Source: Auanema rhodensis | Lineage: Eukaryota; Nematoda; Chromadorea; Rhabditida; Rhabditidae | Assembly: GCA_964057225.1 (NCBI GenBank) | Contig: OZ059897.1 | Coordinates: 13,392,001 to 13,456,000 of the forward strand | DNA length: 64,000 nt | Direction of reading: 5' to 3' | Part shown: in pieces, positions 62,055 to 64,000 of the stretch | Layout of the letters: each line of letters starts with the position of its first letter | Position numbering within the stretch: position 1 is the first letter of the stretch | Notes under the pieces: model-generated | The model's input: only the letters and a program-made list of their open reading frames with translations | Databases searched by the model: none | Told to the model about the DNA's origin: nothing | Translations under genes and position numbers: made by a program

Positions 62055-63060
62055 ATGTCTGCTAAAACGATGTTCACTCTTCTCTCATTGATTTCCATTT
62101 ACGGAACTGTTCAGGTATGTTAAATATTTTAATGAAAAGTTCATAAATAATAAGAATATATCTTATCATGATGATTAAATAAACCTTCCGGCTAACTTGC
62201 CACTTATTTCTAATCTTATCTTTTCAGGCTGTCTATCAATTGAACATGTTTTTTCAACCAGCTGTTCTTGCTAACAATCAAGTTATTGAAAGTTGCACTC
62301 AATACATTGACTCTGATCTCAATGATGATTACCTCACTAATTGTCTTTTGATTGACGAATTGCCTCAATGGAAACCAAGTCAACTGTCAAACACTAATAA
62401 GTGGAACGTGGATAAAATTAATATTAATCAAATCACTTATACTCTTCGTTATCGCATTCAGTGCCACTCGTACGTTTCTTATTTATTATTTCGTTTTTCT
62501 TTATCTTAGTTACCTTATTCTTTACTTACTTATTTATTTTTCAGTGATTTCTACGGAGACTCTTGCGAACGCTTCTGCAAAGCATCTAGTGACCCCATCC
62601 TTGGGTTCTACACTTGCTCGTCAGAAGGAGAAAAAATCTGTCAATCAGGTTATCAGGGATCAAGCTGCACTGAGAAAGTACTCCAGACTGCTCCAATTAC
62701 TTCGATCATCAACGAACAAAATACATCTATCAAAATGCCAATCATCATCAATTACTCTCTTGGTAAGTTATTACAATAATTGAGACCTTTTCTTATAAAC
62801 GTGTTTTAGGTATGTCATTCGTACTGTTCATTGTCTTCTTCGCATTTGCCATCCTTACCTGCCTCATACTCACTGCACTCTACCTTGTCCAGCGACAAAA
62901 GAACACCGGTACTCTACCAAAGGCTGCTATCACTACCGTATCTGAAAAGCTCCCATGTCATTACGAGGAGTGTAGCCCACGATACTGCTCCAACCCTACC
63001 AATGTTGAATCTGACTATGCTGAAATCTGCTTCTCTACTGGAGATAAGTTTTTGGTTTAA
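62055..63060 (+). CDS. Minimal DSL-domain Notch ligand-like membrane protein
   Basis: A 256-residue type I membrane protein from exons 62055-62114, 62228-62469, 62545-62762 and 62810-63060. It has a signal peptide (MSAKTMFTLLSLISIYGTVQ, the first exon) and an N-terminal region of about 75 residues with two cysteines. The DSL domain carries six cysteines at about residues 99, 108, 112, 125, 133 and 142, with IQCHSDFYGDSCERFC, GFYTCSSEGEKIC and SGYQGSSC. It is followed by a short stalk with NxS/T sites (NTS, NYS), a TM helix at about 176-200 (FVLFIVFFAFAILTCLILTA) and a cytoplasmic tail of about 55 residues. DSL proteins such as LAG-2 and APX-1 bind Notch receptors (LIN-12/GLP-1). Unlike those, no EGF repeat lies between the DSL domain and the membrane. 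The tail ends KFLV, a possible class II PDZ ligand. A TATA-type promoter precedes it and AATAAA occurs near 63201. Confidence 0.9.
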
Positions 63061-63857
63061 CCAAATTTCGTGTAATATTGTAAATGTTAGGGTTTTTCAC
63101 TTTGATTCTAGTCAGCCTGTATTCTTCTTTAATATTATGTACATGTTTGCTATGTGTTTTATATGATTTTGAACTAAATTATACTATACTCTAATAATAT
63201 AATAAATTTTATGAAAACTATATTAACTGAAGTTTAAATGAAAACGGTTTTTTAGATCACATTTTCCATCTCCCTTACTTTCCTATAAAGTTCTGAAGAG
63301 CGACTAAACAATAAATTGGATAAATGATATATTATTTATGTTGTAAACAATTATCTAGTATTTTCAAGTACTTGTCCTTTATGCTAATTCAAATTTTTTT
63401 GAATTCGAACTATTGAACATTATTTTAGAATAATAGAGAGACTTGATCGGTTGTGCAGCATAAATTAGTAGAAAAAATTATTTAACAATTTATTTTTTTA
63501 GTTTAAAGCTACTTAAGTGGCTCACTGTATATCTGTAACCGTAAAAATTTCGAAAATGTACAATGTAAATTATTAATAAAGTATACGTTTTGTTTCACAT
63601 CACATGTCGATCTCGGAGCAATTGTAAAATTAGGACTAGGTTGGAATATGATTAAGCTATCGTATAGAATATGAAGGAATGAAGAAATAGTGTACAGAGA
63701 ACTAAACTGATAATTGTGCATAACATGGAATGTGCTTCAATATTCTCTCTATTTCCTAAATGAACAAGTTATGTATGTTGATCAGATCAGTTACTCTACT
63801 AACCCATGGTGCTGAAGATTACAGACTTGGTCTATCGTCTTAAGAATTCCAGATGAA
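63061..63857. other. Convergent 3' intergenic region
   Basis: AT-rich sequence holding the DSL 3' UTR and the 3' UTR of the - strand gene at the window edge. A - strand open stretch at 63509-63721 shows no domain. Confidence 0.5.
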
Positions 63858-63974
63858 TTATTGTTGCTGTTGTTGCTGGGAATAGTATGCCCAGGTAGAT
63901 TGCTGGATATGTTGTTGGACAGATTGTTCACTGCACACATAACGTCGTCGTTTTGCTCGGCCATCCTGCGGAGT
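63858..63974 (-). CDS. Last exon of a gene that continues outside the window (polyQ C-terminus)
   Basis: On the - strand an acceptor, CGTTTCAG, is followed by a phase-0 exon of 39 codons including the stop: TPQDGRAKRRRYVCSEQS, then QQHIQQSTWAYYSQQQQQQ and TAA (complement 63858-63860). Only the C-terminal end is in the window. Basic KRRR and aromatic/Gln-rich ends occur in RNA-binding and transcription factors, but the protein cannot be named from this piece. An overlapping - strand ATG frame (MAEQNDDVMC...) exists but lacks support. Confidence 0.55.
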   Translation of the reverse strand, partial: TPQDGRAKRRRYVCSEQSVQQHIQQSTWAYYSQQQQQQ

Positions 63975-64000
63975 CTGAAACGAATGAAGGATAAGCCGGT

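Noticed and set aside
63790-63951. Minus-strand ATG frame MAEQNDDVMC overlapping the terminal exon
   Set aside because: The phase-0 frame ending in polyglutamine follows a good acceptor and has a better gene structure.

Overview
The window is nuclear DNA of a nematode. It is AT-rich and has many short introns of about 45-60 bp. Several start codons sit right behind a splice acceptor (TTTCAG/ATG or nearly so), as expected for spliced-leader trans-splicing. The gene set is also nematode-like: a ten-PDZ MPZ-1/MUPP1-type scaffold, a serpentine chemoreceptor-type 7TM gene and a DSL-type Notch ligand. I cannot name the species from the sequence alone. All gene models were built by reading exons, splice signals and codon phase by eye.

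Layout. (1) 208-39387, + strand: one very large gene for a multi-PDZ scaffold (mpz-1/MUPP1/PATJ family). It has about 53-54 exons, an L27-like N-terminus, a degenerate PDZ, ten clear PDZ domains and Ser/Pro-rich linkers. Its large introns are pyrimidine-rich and carry (GA)n, (CT)n and (TA)n tracts. (2) 40294-47761, - strand: SMC2 (condensin; the MIX-1 orthologue), convergent with mpz-1. One SMC2 intron holds a complete KCTD8/12/16-like BTB gene on the other strand (44176-45429). Another holds a tRNA-derived, SINE-like insertion. (3) 48195-50191, + strand: Cdc20/Fizzy, head-to-head with SMC2 across a 433-bp divergent promoter that carries an E2F-type site and a CHR-type element. (4) 51064-53309, + strand: a four-TM MARVEL-like protein whose last intron contains a complete 7TM chemoreceptor-like gene on the - strand (51565-52824). 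(5) 54741-55670, - strand: a dead ISXO2/IS1595-type transposase. (6) 58247-59332, + strand: a GT43 beta-1,3-glucuronyltransferase. (7) 59788-60922, - strand: a coiled-coil protein I cannot assign. (8) 62055-63060, + strand: a minimal DSL ligand with a DSL domain and a TM segment but no EGF repeats. (9) 63858-63974, - strand: the last exon of a gene that runs out of the window and ends in polyglutamine.

How the genes relate. SMC2 and Cdc20 both act at mitosis and share one promoter interval, so co-regulation is likely. MPZ-1 is a membrane-associated PDZ scaffold. Both membrane-signalling genes nearby (the DSL ligand, whose C-terminus ends in a hydrophobic-x-hydrophobic motif, and the GPCR) are of types that can bind PDZ proteins, but no such link is shown here. 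The two opposite-strand nested genes, the E2F/CHR promoter, the EGF-less DSL ligand, the SINE-like insertion and frequent AAG 3' splice sites are the points most worth following up.
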